DNA of 64,000 nucleotides from Streptomyces sp. NRRL B-24484 (GCF_000717715.1 NZ_JOAI01000006.1:62001-126000), one strand, 5' to 3'; positions 17,958-27,518 are shown, counted from the first letter of the stretch. Notes: generated from the sequence alone by a model not told the origin. Numbers and translations are program-made.

Positions 17958-19171
17958 TTGTTCCCCTCGAAGTGCGGGTTCTCCCAGATGACCGTGCCGC
18001 CCATGCCGAAGCCGATGCACATGGTGGTCAGGCCGTAGCGGATGTCGGGGCGCTGCTCGAAGCGGCGCGCCAGCTGCGTCATCAGGCGGACGCCGGTGGA
18101 GGCCAGCGGGTGGCCGTAGGCGATCGCGCCGCCGTACGGGTTGACGCGCTCGTCGTCGTCGGCGATGCCGTAGTGGTCGAGCAGCGAGAGCACCTGGACG
18201 GCGAAGGCCTCGTTGATCTCGAAGGCGCCGATGTCGTCGATGGTCAGACCGGCCTTGGCCAGCGCCTTCTGCGTCGCCGGGACGGGGCCGATGCCCATGA
18301 CCTCGGGCTCCACGCCGGCGTAGGCGAAGGAGACCAGCCGCATCTTGATCGGCAGGCCGAGCTCCTCGGCGACGTCCTCGGCGGCCAGCAGCGAGGCGGT
18401 GGCGCCGTCGTTCAGGCCGGCCGCGTTGCCCGCGGTGATGTTGCCGTGCGGGCGGAACGGGGTCTTGAGGTTCGCCAGCGACTCCATGGTGGTGCCGGGG
18501 CGCATCGGCTCGTCCGTCGTCGCCAGGCCCCAGCCGGTCTCGCCGACCTCGGGGTTGGTGTTGCGGATCGCGATCGGCACCAGGTCCGGCTGGATGTCGC
18601 CGTTGGCGTACGCCTTGGCGGCCTTCTCCTGGGAGCGTACGGCGTAGGCGTCGCAGCGCTCCTTGGTGATGTGCGGCAGGCGGTCGTGCAGGTTCTCGGC
18701 GGTCATGCCCATGAACAGGGCGGACTCGTCGACCAGCTTCTCCGACACGAAGCGCGGGTTCGGGTCCACGCCCTCGCCCATCGGGTGGCGGCCCATGTGC
18801 TCGACGCCGCCGGCGACGGCGATGTCGTACGCGCCGAAGGCGATGCCGCCGGCGGTGGTGGTGACGGCGGTCATCGCACCGGCGCACATGCGGTCGATCG
18901 CGTAGCCCGGAACGGACTGCGGCAGGCCGGCGAGGAGGCCGGCGGTGCGGCCGATGGTCAGGCCCTGGTCGCCGATCTGCGTGGTCGCGGCGACGGCGAC
19001 CTCGTCGATGCGCTCGACGGGCAGGTTCGGGTTGCGGCGCACCAGCTCACGGATGCACTTGACGACCAGGTCGTCCGCGCGGGTCTCGTGGTAGATGCCC
19101 TTCGGGCCGGCCTTGCCGAACGGGGTGCGGACGCCGTCGACGAAGACGACGTCCCTCACGGTACGAGGCAC
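17954..19171 (-). CDS. Acetyl-CoA C-acyltransferase (3-ketoacyl-CoA thiolase)
   Basis: A 405-residue thiolase, the last step of beta-oxidation, cleaving 3-ketoacyl-CoA to acetyl-CoA. The acyl-accepting Cys lies in DRMCAGAMTAV, the C-terminal His in GGAIAYGHPLASTG and the second Cys in MCIGFGMGG. GTG 19171 follows GGGAGGAG; fifteen further in-frame codons upstream have no homology. It is translationally coupled to the fadB-like gene, so the two probably assemble a trifunctional beta-oxidation complex. FadA-type function is clear; chain-length preference is not. Confidence 0.93.
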   Translation of the reverse strand: MPRTVRDVVFVDGVRTPFGKAGPKGIYHETRADDLVVKCIRELVRRNPNLPVERIDEVAVAATTQIGDQGLTIGRTAGLLAGLPQSVPGYAIDRMCAGAMTAVTTTAGGIAFGAYDIAVAGGVEHMGRHPMGEGVDPNPRFVSEKLVDESALFMGMTAENLHDRLPHITKERCDAYAVRSQEKAAKAYANGDIQPDLVPIAIRNTNPEVGETGWGLATTDEPMRPGTTMESLANLKTPFRPHGNITAGNAAGLNDGATASLLAAEDVAEELGLPIKMRLVSFAYAGVEPEVMGIGPVPATQKALAKAGLTIDDIGAFEINEAFAVQVLSLLDHYGIADDDERVNPYGGAIAYGHPLASTGVRLMTQLARRFEQRPDIRYGLTTMCIGFGMGGTVIWENPHFEGNK

Positions 19172-19249
19172 GGGGGCTCTCCTCCCAGGGGACATGACGT
19201 TAAGCGCAGTCCGCACGGCCCACGGGTGGAGCGGCGCTGCTTCAGAGCC

Positions 19250-19278
19250 ATGCTACCCGCCGGTAACTAACTTGCCCA
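19250..19278 (-). promoter_or_regulatory. Thiolase-operon promoter with overlapping palindrome
   Basis: On the minus strand TGGGCA (19273-19278) and TAGCAT (19250-19255) form a -35/-10 pair with a 17-base spacer. The palindrome TACC-GGCG-GGTA (19254-19265) overlaps the -10, a position suited to a TetR-type repressor. No regulator gene is adjacent. Confidence 0.4.
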
Positions 19279-19382
19279 GGGGCCACACCCCCCGGACGGG
19301 GTGTGTCCCCCAGCACACCCGTCGGGAGAGCGGGAACAGGGGCGCCGGGGGCACCTCCCGGCCGAGAGTCGGGGGCGGAACG

Positions 19383-19424
19383 GCGCGACCCGGAAGGCGA
19401 CGGTCCGCACCTTCCGGGTCGCGC
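19383..19424 (-). terminator. Terminator after rnd
   Basis: A perfect 15-bp stem (19383-19397 with 19410-19424) and a 12-base loop, about 45 bases past the rnd stop. A smaller 8-bp hairpin lies at 19284-19305. Confidence 0.8.
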
Positions 19425-19467
19425 AGTCCCCAGCGCCCTGTGATTGCCCCTGATCGCGGGCTGCGCC

Positions 19468-20703
19468 CTAGCTCGCGGCCTGGTCGAAGGCGGTCGCGAG
19501 GGCCGGGGCGACCAGGTCGGTCTGCCACCGGCGGGCACCGAGGCGGCGCAGGGAGGCGGCGATGTTCTCGGCGTCGGACACCGCCGGGGGCTCCCAGCAG
19601 ACCCGCCGCACGAGGTCCGGCGTGATCAGGTTCTCCGCCGGCAGGTGCTTCTCCTCGGCCATCGCCGACACCGCGGCGCGCGCCGCGCTCAGCCGCGCCG
19701 CCGCCACCGGGTCCTTGTCCGCCCAGGCCCGCGGCGGCGGCGGGCCGTCGTGCGGTGCCGTGGCGGCCGGCAGCTGCGACTCGGACAGCTCGCGGGCCCG
19801 CTGCAGCGCGGCCAGCCACTGGTCGACCTGGCGCCGGTTCACCCGCGGGCCGAAGCCCTGCACGGCGACCAGGCCGGCGGCGTTGGTGGGCATGGCCAGG
19901 GCGGCGTTGACGATGGCGGCGTCGGGCAGCACCCGGCCGGGGGAGACGTCGCGCTCGCGGGCCATCCGGTCGCGGGTCTGCCAGAGCTCGCGGACGGCGG
20001 CGAGCTGACGGCGGCGGCGGACCTTGTGCAGCTGGGAGGTGCGCCGCCAGGGGTCGACCCGCGGGGCGGGCAGCGGCGCGGCGGCGAGCGCCGCGAACTC
20101 CTGCAGCGCCCAGTCGAGCTTGCCCTGGGCGTCCAGCTCCTGCTCGAGTGCGTCGCGCAGCTCGACCAGCACCTCGACGTCCAGAGCGGCGTAGCGCAGC
20201 CACGGCTCGGGCAGCGGGCGGGTGGACCAGTCGACCGCGGAGTGCTCCTTGGCCAGGGAGAGGCCGAGGACGCTCTCGGTCATCGGGCCGAGGCCCACCC
20301 GGGGGAAGCCGGCGAGCCGCCCGGCCAGCTCGGTGTCGAACAGCGACCGCGGGCGCATGCCGACCTCGCCGAGGCAGGGGAGGTCCTGGGTGGCGGCGTG
20401 CACCACCCACTCGGCGTCGGCGAGGGCCGCACCGAGGGCGTGCAGGTCGGGACAGGCGATCGGGTCGATCAGCGCGGTGCCCGCGCCGGCCCGGCGGAGC
20501 TGGATGAGGTAGGCCCGCTGGCCGTAGCGGTAGCCGGAGGCGCGCTCGGCGTCCACGGCGACCGGGCCCCGTCCGGCGGCGAAGGCCGCGACCGTGGCGG
20601 CGAGCGCCTGCTCGTCGGCGACGACGGGTGGCAGCCCCTCCCGCGGTTCGAGGAGCGGGACCGGGGCTGTCTCTTCTGGGATGGCTGCTACGGCGTCGGT
20701 CAC
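19468..20703 (-). CDS. rnd: Ribonuclease D (DEDDy exonuclease with HRDC domain)
   Basis: A 411-residue 3'-5' exoribonuclease for stable-RNA processing. The DEDDy residues are visible: VAVDAERASGYRYGQRAY (Asp and Glu), AATQDLPCL (Asp), and RYAALDVEVLVEL (Tyr and Asp). An HRDC nucleic-acid-binding domain follows at about residues 220-300 (LPTNAAGLVAVQGFG). The GTG start at 20703 has TACCCT (20710-20715 on the minus strand) ending 6 bases upstream, which suggests a leaderless mRNA. It is the only gene of its unit. Confidence 0.9.
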   Translation of the reverse strand: MTDAVAAIPEETAPVPLLEPREGLPPVVADEQALAATVAAFAAGRGPVAVDAERASGYRYGQRAYLIQLRRAGAGTALIDPIACPDLHALGAALADAEWVVHAATQDLPCLGEVGMRPRSLFDTELAGRLAGFPRVGLGPMTESVLGLSLAKEHSAVDWSTRPLPEPWLRYAALDVEVLVELRDALEQELDAQGKLDWALQEFAALAAAPLPAPRVDPWRRTSQLHKVRRRRQLAAVRELWQTRDRMARERDVSPGRVLPDAAIVNAALAMPTNAAGLVAVQGFGPRVNRRQVDQWLAALQRARELSESQLPAATAPHDGPPPPRAWADKDPVAAARLSAARAAVSAMAEEKHLPAENLITPDLVRRVCWEPPAVSDAENIAASLRRLGARRWQTDLVAPALATAFDQAAS

Positions 20704-20857
20704 CCCCCAAGGGTACGACGGCGTACGGGGCCGGGAGTGTTGTCGGACTGGTCAGACCGCGTTCCGACATATGCCCCCGGCCCGTGGCCGGCCGGTCACC
20801 GGCCCCTGACAGGTCCTCCACCTGCCGTGGACCGGTCCGCGGACCCGTCCGGGACCG

Positions 20858-20896
20858 GGCGGAGGCCCGGAGGAAACGTTCCTCCGGGCCTCCGCC
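20858..20896 (-). terminator. Terminator after whiI
   Basis: A perfect 18-bp stem (20858-20875 with 20879-20896) with a 3-base loop, 50 bases after the whiI stop. Confidence 0.85.
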
Positions 20897-20946
20897 GGAT
20901 GGTTGCGCCGGAGCCGGCCCGCGCGGGGGCCGGGCCGGTCCGGGCG

Positions 20947-21672
20947 TCAGTGGATGATGCCGGTGCGCAGCGCGACCGCGACCATGCCGGCCCGGTCGCC
21001 GGTGCCCAGCTTGCGGGCGATCCGTGCGAGGTGGCTCTTGACGGTCAGTGCGGACAGGCCCATCGCCACGCCGATCGCCTTGTTGGACTGGCCCTCCGCC
21101 ACCAGCCTCAGCACCTCGACCTCGCGGCCGGACAGCTCCCGGTACGCGGTGGGCTGCGCACCGGGGGCACCCGGCGCACCGGGGGCTCCGGGCGCACCCG
21201 TCGCTCCGGGGGCGCCGGGGACGCCCGGCATGCCGGGGCGGCGCATCCGGCCGGCCAGGTGGGCGGCACCGAGCGGCATGCCGGGGCGGCCGGGCATGGC
21301 GAGGTTGGTGCGGGTACCGGTGACCACGTAGCCCTTGACGCCGCCGGCGAGCGCGGAGCGCACGGCCCCGATGTCGTCGGCCGCGGAGAGCGCGAGGCCG
21401 TTGGGCCAGCCCGCGGCGCGGGTCTCGGCCAGGATGGTCAGCCCGGAGCCGTCCGGGAGGTGCACGTCGGCGATGCAGATGTCGCGCGGAGTGGCGACCC
21501 GCGGGCGGGCTTCGGCGATCGAGGAGACCTCGATCACGTCGCGCACACCCAGGGCCCACAGGTGCCGGGTGACGGTGTTTCGGACGCGCGGGTCGGCGAT
21601 GACCACCATGGCGGTGGGCTTCGTCGGACGGTACGCGACCACGTTTGCGGGGTGCTCGAGAAGGACCGACAC
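20947..21672 (-). CDS. whiI: WhiI-like atypical response regulator
   Basis: A 241-residue regulator: receiver-like domain at about residues 20-120 and LuxR-type HTH at 177-241 (LSGREVEVLRLVAEGQSNKA). The receiver keeps Asp69, Ser96 and Lys113, but the acidic pair near its start is reduced to Asp27-Pro28, so metal binding and normal phosphorylation are doubtful. Residues ~126-174 form an odd Gly-X-Pro collagen-like linker. Position next to a DUF3000 gene and hemE matches my memory of S. coelicolor whiI (SCO6029), a late sporulation regulator reported to pair with BldM. GTG 21672 follows AGGAGG and lies downstream of a sigma-WhiG-like promoter, which excludes longer starts. Confidence 0.82.
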   Translation of the reverse strand: MSVLLEHPANVVAYRPTKPTAMVVIADPRVRNTVTRHLWALGVRDVIEVSSIAEARPRVATPRDICIADVHLPDGSGLTILAETRAAGWPNGLALSAADDIGAVRSALAGGVKGYVVTGTRTNLAMPGRPGMPLGAAHLAGRMRRPGMPGVPGAPGATGAPGAPGAPGAPGAQPTAYRELSGREVEVLRLVAEGQSNKAIGVAMGLSALTVKSHLARIARKLGTGDRAGMVAVALRTGIIH

Positions 21673-22077
21673 CAGGCCTCCTGTGGGGAGTGGCGGACGG
21701 AACCCCGATGGGGGCGGTCGGAGTGTTCCGCGTTCGGAAAGGGTCACTGACACCTTCGGCATCATCCGTGCCCGGCTTTAGCGAAAGATCACGATCTAGT
21801 GAGTAACAATACGGACAAATCGCGCAGGTGACTGATACGACATGCCCTGGAATCGCACGGATTCGATCGCAACCGGATCGAAATGATCAATTTCAACCGG
21901 GTAATTGACACGGACCGGGACGGAAGTCACACTCCATCAGCCCTGGGAGTGGCGCTGCGCCCGACCGTCCGGGGCGTCCCCCGGAAGGGAAACGGCCCGG
22001 TCCCGACAGGGGTCGTTGCGCCGCCCGGTCCCCGCGGAGGGGCCCGGACGGGGGCGGATCCGGGTGCGGACGGACCC
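21673..22077. other. 405-base whiI upstream region
   Basis: No gene is seen. The part at 21780-21910 is markedly AT-richer than anywhere else in the window and carries repeated ATCGA/TCGAT words and AGTGA/TCAC-like words resembling developmental regulator sites. It probably holds the control region of whiI. Confidence 0.5.
21753..21780 (-). promoter_or_regulatory. Sigma-WhiG (FliA-type) promoter of whiI
   Basis: On the minus strand TAAA (21777-21780), a 16-base spacer, and GCCGAAGG (21753-21760) closely match the sigma-WhiG/FliA consensus TAAA-N15/16-GCCGATAA. The expected start is near 21745, about 70 bases upstream of the GTG. whiI is known to depend on sigma-WhiG in S. coelicolor. Confidence 0.75.
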
Positions 22078-22728
22078 TCAGTGCGGGCGGGGCCGGCGTC
22101 GGGCGGGCATCGGCACCACGCCGCCGAGTGACGGGGCGTCCGGCATCGGCATCGGCGCCCCCGCGGCGGGCGGCAGGCCGGCGCAGATGCACAGCAGGTC
22201 GCCCCAGGCCGCCAGGTGGCGCTCGAACCGCTTGTCGGCCGGCGTCCAGGACGCCCGCACCTCGATCTCGGTCGACGCTGGGCGTTCGGCCAGCGCGCCG
22301 AAGTAGTGCGAGGCGCAGCGGGTCACCGTGCCGCCCGGCTCCGCGTACCCGGCCCCGTGCGCCTGCAGCGCGTCCATCAGCCAGGCCCAGCCGACCTCGC
22401 CGAGCATCGGGTCGCCGGCGATCTCCGGCTCCAGCTCGGCACGGGTCATGGTGACCACCCGGAAGTCGCCGTTCCAGGCGGACTGCCCGGCGGGGTCGTG
22501 CAGCAGCACCAGCCGGCCGTCCGCGAGCTCGTCGCCGTCCACCTCGACCGTGGCGGTCACCGCCCACGCGAACGGTGCCAGCCGTCGGGGCGCCGGCGCG
22601 GGGGAGAGCTGCACCTCGGGCCGGAGCCGGGCGCCCGCGAGCGCCTCGACCGCACGGCGGAACTCGATCGGCGCCGCCTCCTTGTCCGTTCCGCCACCTT
22701 GTGCGGGGTGTCCGCCGACCGCTGCCAT
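22078..22728 (-). CDS. DUF3000 domain-containing protein
   Basis: A 216-residue soluble protein of the actinobacterial DUF3000 family ([37 protein letters not shown] near the middle). The Pro/Arg-rich C-terminus is low complexity. No catalytic motif is recognisable and the function is unknown. It sits between whiI and hemE as in other streptomycetes, but divergent from hemE. ATG 22728 has TAGGCT (22736-22741, minus strand) ending 7 bases upstream and no ribosome site, suggesting a leaderless mRNA. Confidence 0.85.
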   Translation of the reverse strand: MAAVGGHPAQGGGTDKEAAPIEFRRAVEALAGARLRPEVQLSPAPAPRRLAPFAWAVTATVEVDGDELADGRLVLLHDPAGQSAWNGDFRVVTMTRAELEPEIAGDPMLGEVGWAWLMDALQAHGAGYAEPGGTVTRCASHYFGALAERPASTEIEVRASWTPADKRFERHLAAWGDLLCICAGLPPAAGAPMPMPDAPSLGGVVPMPARRRPRPH

Positions 22729-22873
22729 GGAGGGAAGCCTAGGTCGCCCGCGGCCCCAATCCGAGCAACTTCCCGCGGTGCGGCGCGCCGTAGCGTCACG
22801 GGTCGGACATCTCGGACGAACCTACGAGGCGCCCGCGGCCGCCGCGCGCACGGCGCGTGCGAAGATTTGACCC

Positions 22874-23974
22874 GTGAGCGAGACACCCGCGGCCAGCCCC
22901 GCAGCCGAGACCGACCAGCAGTCCACCGTGCGCCGCGGCGCCGCGTACGACTCCGTCTTCCTGCGCGCCGCCCGCCGCGAGCCGGTGCCGTACACCCCGG
23001 TCTGGTTCATGCGGCAGGCGGGCCGCTCGCTGCCGGAGTACCTCAAGGTGCGCGAGGGCATCCCGATGCTCGACTCCTGCATGCGGCCCGAGCTGGTCAA
23101 GGAGATCACCCTGCAGCCGGTGCGCCGGCACGACGTGGACGCGGCGATCTTCTTCAGCGACATCGTGGTGCCGCTCAAGGCCGTCGGCATCGACGTGGAC
23201 ATCAAGCCCGGCGTCGGTCCGGTGATCGCCGACCCGATCCGCACGGTCGAGGACCTGCAGCGGCTGCGCCCGCTGGAGCCGGACGACATGCCGTACATCA
23301 CCGAGGCGGTCGGCCTGCTCGTCGACGAGCTCGGCGGCACCCCGCTGATCGGCTTCGCCGGCGCCCCGTTCACGCTGGCCAGCTACCTGGTCGAGGGCGG
23401 CCCGTCGAAGAGCCACGAGAAGACCAAGGCCATGATGTACGGCGCGCCCGAGCTCTGGGCGGGCCTGGTGGACCGGCTGGCCGCGATCACCTCGGCCTTC
23501 CTGAAGATCCAGATCGAGGCCGGCGCCTCCGCCGTGCAGCTCTTCGACTCCTGGGTCGGCGCGCTCGCCCCGGACGACTACCGCCGGTCCGTGATGCCCG
23601 CCAGCACCAAGGTCTTCGAGGCGGTCGCCGACTACGGCGTGCCGCGGATCCACTTCGGCGTCGGCACCGGCGAACTGCTCGGGCTGATGGGCCAGGCCGG
23701 CGCGGACGTGGTCGGCGTCGACTGGCGGGTGCCGCTGAACGTCGCCGCCGACCGGGTCGGCCCCGACAAGGGCCTGCAGGGCAACCTCGACCCGGCCGTG
23801 CTCTACGCCCCCACCCACGTCGTCGAGACCAAGGCCCGCGAGGTGCTGCACGCCGCCGCCGCGCTCGGCGACAGCGGCCACATCTTCAACCTCGGCCACG
23901 GCGTCATGCCGACCATGGACCCGGACGCGCTGACCCGCCTGGTCGCCTTCGTGCACGAGGCCAGCGCCCGCTGA
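22874..23974 (+). CDS. hemE: Uroporphyrinogen decarboxylase
   Basis: A 366-residue cytosolic enzyme converting uroporphyrinogen III to coproporphyrinogen III. Family blocks are [16 protein letters not shown] with the conserved Arg, the active-site Asp in [28 protein letters not shown], and [13 protein letters not shown] at the end. The GTG start at 22874 has AAGATT six bases upstream and no ribosome site, so a leaderless mRNA is likely. It feeds the two downstream heme genes, which are on the same strand but separated by a divergent lipoprotein gene. Confidence 0.95.
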   Translation: MSETPAASPAAETDQQSTVRRGAAYDSVFLRAARREPVPYTPVWFMRQAGRSLPEYLKVREGIPMLDSCMRPELVKEITLQPVRRHDVDAAIFFSDIVVPLKAVGIDVDIKPGVGPVIADPIRTVEDLQRLRPLEPDDMPYITEAVGLLVDELGGTPLIGFAGAPFTLASYLVEGGPSKSHEKTKAMMYGAPELWAGLVDRLAAITSAFLKIQIEAGASAVQLFDSWVGALAPDDYRRSVMPASTKVFEAVADYGVPRIHFGVGTGELLGLMGQAGADVVGVDWRVPLNVAADRVGPDKGLQGNLDPAVLYAPTHVVETKAREVLHAAAALGDSGHIFNLGHGVMPTMDPDALTRLVAFVHEASAR

Positions 23975-23981
23975 CCGGCCC

Positions 23982-24007
23982 GGCGGGGCCGGTCGCCCGG
24001 CCCCGCC
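23982..24007. terminator. Bidirectional terminator, hemE / DUF4349 gene
   Basis: A perfect 11-bp stem with a TCGC loop between convergent stop codons. Confidence 0.75.
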
Positions 24008-24013
24008 GCCCCG

Positions 24014-25126
24014 TCACTCCCCGTCCGCCTGCTGCGGACCGGCCGGCCCCTCCGGCCCGGCACCCGCCTGCGGGTCCTCGGGCTGTGCGGGCGCCGGGGC
24101 ATGGACCGGAGCACCGGCCTGCCGCGGCACCCCCCAGACCGGCACCGGCGGCACCGGCGGTGCCGGCCGCGCCGGACGGGACGCCGCCCGCCGCTTCAGC
24201 CCGCGCCGCAGCAGCCAGGCCGCCGGGGCCAGCACCGCCAGGAACGGCGCCAGCGCGGCCAGCGCCACCAGCAGCCCGCGGACCAGCAGCAGCAGGGCGT
24301 GCCAGCCGCCCGCGAAGGCGTGCCCGACCGCCGACCACAGCCCCCGCTCCGGCTTCGCCGCCGCGGCCGGCGCATCGGCGGCCCGGCGCAGCTCGACCGT
24401 GATGGTGGACAGCGAGGTCTGCGAACCCAGCTCCTGCAGGCGCTGCTTCAGCGACTCCAGGTCCGCCTCGCGCCGGGTCAGCTCGCTCTCCAGCGACACC
24501 ACCTCGGAGAGCGACTTCGCGTCCGCGAGCAGCGCCCGCACCCGGTCCACCGACGCCTGCTGGGTCTTCAGCCGGCTCTCGGTGTCGACCACCTGCCCGG
24601 TGAGGTCGTCCGCGTCGCTGCTGCGGGACACCACCGTGCCGAGGCCGGCCAGCCGGTCCGTCGCCTGCTGGTAGCGGGCCGAGGGCACCCGCAGCACCAG
24701 CCGCCCGGCCTCCGCGCCGTCGCTGTCGGAGAGCGACTCGCTGCCGACGTAGCCGCCGTTCTCGGCGGCCGTCCGGCGCACCGCGTCCGCCGTGCCGCCC
24801 TTGTCCCCGGCCTTCAACTGCAGCACCAGGCGGCCGGAGTAGGCGATGTAGCGGTGGTCGGCCGCGTTGCCCACCGGGGCTCCGGACGGGTTGCCGGTGC
24901 CCGCCGCGGTCGGCTGACCGGCCGGCCGGTCCGCCGACCCCGCCCCGGCCGCACCGCCGCCCGCAGTCGGCGCGGCCTTCGGCGCCGCCGCCTGGGCGGG
25001 CGCCGCGGCGTCCGAGGAGGACCGGCTGCCCCCCTCCGCACCGCACCCGCTCAGCAGCAGCACCGCCGCCAGCGCGGTGCCCGCCAGCACCCGTCTGCCC
25101 GCCCGCCCCGTGTCCGTGCGCCCCAT
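24014..25126 (-). CDS. DUF4349 domain-containing lipoprotein
   Basis: A 370-residue predicted lipoprotein with lipobox LSGC, an Ala/Pro/Gly-rich stretch, then the DUF4349 region (about residues 90-250): YIAYSGRLVLQLKAGDKGG followed by a long charged coiled coil (TESRLKTQQASVDRVRALL, LESELTRREADLESLKQRLQ). One transmembrane segment lies near residue 285, and a Pro/Ala-rich tail follows. The coiled coil would be outside the membrane. GGGAGG lies six bases before ATG 25126. The function is unknown; position inside the heme cluster may be incidental since it is on the opposite strand. Confidence 0.85.
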   Translation of the reverse strand: MGRTDTGRAGRRVLAGTALAAVLLLSGCGAEGGSRSSSDAAAPAQAAAPKAAPTAGGGAAGAGSADRPAGQPTAAGTGNPSGAPVGNAADHRYIAYSGRLVLQLKAGDKGGTADAVRRTAAENGGYVGSESLSDSDGAEAGRLVLRVPSARYQQATDRLAGLGTVVSRSSDADDLTGQVVDTESRLKTQQASVDRVRALLADAKSLSEVVSLESELTRREADLESLKQRLQELGSQTSLSTITVELRRAADAPAAAAKPERGLWSAVGHAFAGGWHALLLLVRGLLVALAALAPFLAVLAPAAWLLRRGLKRRAASRPARPAPPVPPVPVWGVPRQAGAPVHAPAPAQPEDPQAGAGPEGPAGPQQADGE

Positions 25127-25369
25127 GTCCGTCCTCCCCTGGTCCCTCCGCGCGGCGTTCCGCGCCGGTCGCACCATTGGACGCCCCGACGGCCCGGCCG
25201 GACCCGTCCCGGTGATCCCGAACCGGTCACGGTCCGGCCTCGTCCCGGTGTACACCGGCCGTGCCGTGCAGCGGAGTTGACGGACCGGCGACAGTGCGGC
25301 CGGGCCGCTCCGGCGCGGCCGAGCGGGGCAGCCCGGGGCCGCGGGGTAAGGAGTGCGAGACTGCGGGAC

Positions 25370-26776
25370 ATGGCAGAACCTCATGTCGTGGTGATCGGCG
25401 GCGGCATCGCCGGACTCGCCGCAGCGGTGTTCCTGACCGACGGCCCGTACCGGGTCACCGTGCTGGAGGCGTCCGAGCGCTTCGGCGGCAAGCTGATGGC
25501 GGGGGAGGTCGGCGGCGTCCGGGTCGACCTCGGCGCCGAGTCGATGCTCGCCCGCCGCCCCGAGGCCGTCGAACTCGCCCGCGCCGTCGGCCTCGCCGAC
25601 GCACTGGAGCCGCCCACCGGCGCGAAGGCCGCCATCTGGACCCGCGGCGCGCTCCGCCCGCTGCCCGGCGGCCAGCTGATGGGCGTGCCCGGCGACCTCG
25701 ACGCGCTGGCCGCCTCCGAGGTGCTCTCCGCCGCCGGCCTGGACCGCGCCCGGCACGAGCGCCCGAGCACCGTCGGCGAGGACGTCGCGATCGGCGCGTA
25801 CGTCTCCGCCCGGCTCGGCCGCGAGGTCGTCGACCGGCTCGTCGAACCGTTGCTCGGCGGCGTCTACGCCGGCCACGCCGACGAGATCTCGCTGCGCGCC
25901 GCCGTCCCCCAGCTGCTGCCGCTCGCCCGGAGCGGCGGCCCGCTCGTCGACGGCGTGCACGAGCTCGTCGGCCGGGCCCGCCCCGACGCCGGCCCGGTCT
26001 TCCAGGGCATCCGCGGCGGCCTCGGCACCCTGCCGGAGGCGGCCGCGGCCCACCTGCGCGGGGCCGGCGCCGACCTGCGCACCGCGAGCCCCGTCGACGG
26101 GCTGCGCCGCACCCCCGAGGGCTGGCGGGTGACCGTCGGCGGCGAGGTGCTGCACGCCGACGCCGTGGTGCTGGCCGTGCCCGCCCCGCAGGCCGCCGCG
26201 CTGCTGCGCCCCGACGTCCCCGCCGCCGCGGCCGAGCTGGACGCCGTCGAGTACGCCGGGATGGCCCTGGTCACCATGGTCTTCGAGCGCGCCGACGCGG
26301 CCGCGCTCCCGTACGGCAGCGGCTTCCTGGTGCCGCCGGTGGACGGACGGGCGATCAAGGCCTCGACCTTCTCCTCGCACAAGTGGGGCTGGCTGGACCG
26401 CGCCGCCCCCGGGTCCTTCCTGCTGCGCACCTCGCTCGGCCGGCACCGCGAGGAGGCCGCCCTCGACCTGCCGGACGAGGAGCTCGTCGCCCGCTCGCTG
26501 GCCGACCTGGAGGAGGCGACCGGGCTGCGCGCCGCGCCGTACGCCACCGCGGTCACCCGCTGGCGGGCCGGCCTGCCGCAGTACCCGGTGGGCCACCTGG
26601 ACCGGACGGCCCGGATCCGCCGGCTGGTCGCCGGGGCCGGCCGGCTGGCGGTCTGCGGCGCCGCCTACGACGGGGTGGGCATCCCCGCCTGCGTCGGCAG
26701 CGCCCGCCGCGCCGTCAACGAGTTGTTGACCCCGGCGGACGGCGCCGGGGCCCCGGAAGGGACAATGAGGACATGA
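25370..26776 (+). CDS. hemG: Protoporphyrinogen/coproporphyrinogen III oxidase (HemY/CgoX type)
   Basis: A 468-residue FAD enzyme. It starts with the dinucleotide-binding motif [17 protein letters not shown] and ends with the FAD block [20 protein letters not shown]. In actinobacteria this HemY-type oxidase usually makes coproporphyrin III (CgoX), not protoporphyrin IX, and coupling to chdC supports that pathway. It overlaps chdC by 4 bases (ATGA). ATG 25370 has GAGACT at 25357-25362, seven bases upstream, suggesting leaderless transcription; an AAGGAG at 25348 is too far away to serve as a ribosome site. Confidence 0.92.
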   Translation: MAEPHVVVIGGGIAGLAAAVFLTDGPYRVTVLEASERFGGKLMAGEVGGVRVDLGAESMLARRPEAVELARAVGLADALEPPTGAKAAIWTRGALRPLPGGQLMGVPGDLDALAASEVLSAAGLDRARHERPSTVGEDVAIGAYVSARLGREVVDRLVEPLLGGVYAGHADEISLRAAVPQLLPLARSGGPLVDGVHELVGRARPDAGPVFQGIRGGLGTLPEAAAAHLRGAGADLRTASPVDGLRRTPEGWRVTVGGEVLHADAVVLAVPAPQAAALLRPDVPAAAAELDAVEYAGMALVTMVFERADAAALPYGSGFLVPPVDGRAIKASTFSSHKWGWLDRAAPGSFLLRTSLGRHREEAALDLPDEELVARSLADLEEATGLRAAPYATAVTRWRAGLPQYPVGHLDRTARIRRLVAGAGRLAVCGAAYDGVGIPACVGSARRAVNELLTPADGAGAPEGTMRT

Positions 26777-27486
26777 CTGAGAGCACTGAACAGCAGCCCG
26801 TGAAGAAGAAGGCCCGCGACCTCAACCAGGTCATCCGCTACACCATGTGGTCGGTGTTCAAGCTCAAGGGTGAGCTGCCCGAGGACCGTGCCGCCCTGGC
26901 CGCCGAGGTGGACGAGCTCTTCGCCCAGCTCGCCGCCAAGGACGTCACCGTGCGCGGCACCTACGACGTGTCCGGCCTGCGCGCCGACGCGGACGTCATG
27001 GTCTGGTGGCACTCCGGGAGCTCGGACGACCTGCAGGAGGCGTACAACCGCTTCCGCCGCACGGCCGTCGGCCGCGCCCTGGAGCCGGTCTGGTCGAACA
27101 TGGCGCTGCACCGCCCGGCGGAGTTCAACAAGTCGCACATCCCGGCGTTCCTCGCCGACGAGCACGCCCGCGACTACGTCTGCGTCTACCCGTTCGTCCG
27201 CTCCTACGAGTGGTACCTGCTGCCCGACGAGGAGCGCCGCGCCATGCTCGCCGAGCACGGCAAGATGGCCCGCGGCTACCCGGACGTCCGGGCCAACACC
27301 GTCGCCTCCTTCGCCCTCGGCGACTACGAGTGGCTGCTCGCCTTCGAGGCCGACGAGCTGCACCGGATCGTGGACCTGATGCGCGACCTGCGCCCGTCCC
27401 GGGCCCGGCTGCACGTCCGCGAGGAGGTGCCGTTCTTCACCGGCCGCCGCAAGCCCGTCTCCGAGCTCCTCGCCGGCCTGGTCTGA
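26773..27486 (+). CDS. chdC: Coproheme decarboxylase (HemQ/ChdC)
   Basis: A 237-residue chlorite-dismutase-fold protein that oxidatively decarboxylates coproheme to heme b, the last step of the coproporphyrin-dependent route. Conserved blocks are the catalytic-Tyr motif [13 protein letters not shown], the proximal-His segment [16 protein letters not shown] and [14 protein letters not shown]. The start overlaps the oxidase stop codon, and GAGGA precedes it; GACAAT six bases upstream could also give a second leaderless transcript. With hemE and hemG it indicates that this organism makes heme through coproporphyrin. Confidence 0.95.
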   Translation: MTESTEQQPVKKKARDLNQVIRYTMWSVFKLKGELPEDRAALAAEVDELFAQLAAKDVTVRGTYDVSGLRADADVMVWWHSGSSDDLQEAYNRFRRTAVGRALEPVWSNMALHRPAEFNKSHIPAFLADEHARDYVCVYPFVRSYEWYLLPDEERRAMLAEHGKMARGYPDVRANTVASFALGDYEWLLAFEADELHRIVDLMRDLRPSRARLHVREEVPFFTGRRKPVSELLAGLV

Positions 27487-27518
27487 GCCGCGCCCGCCGG
27501 GGACGGCCCGGTCGGTCA

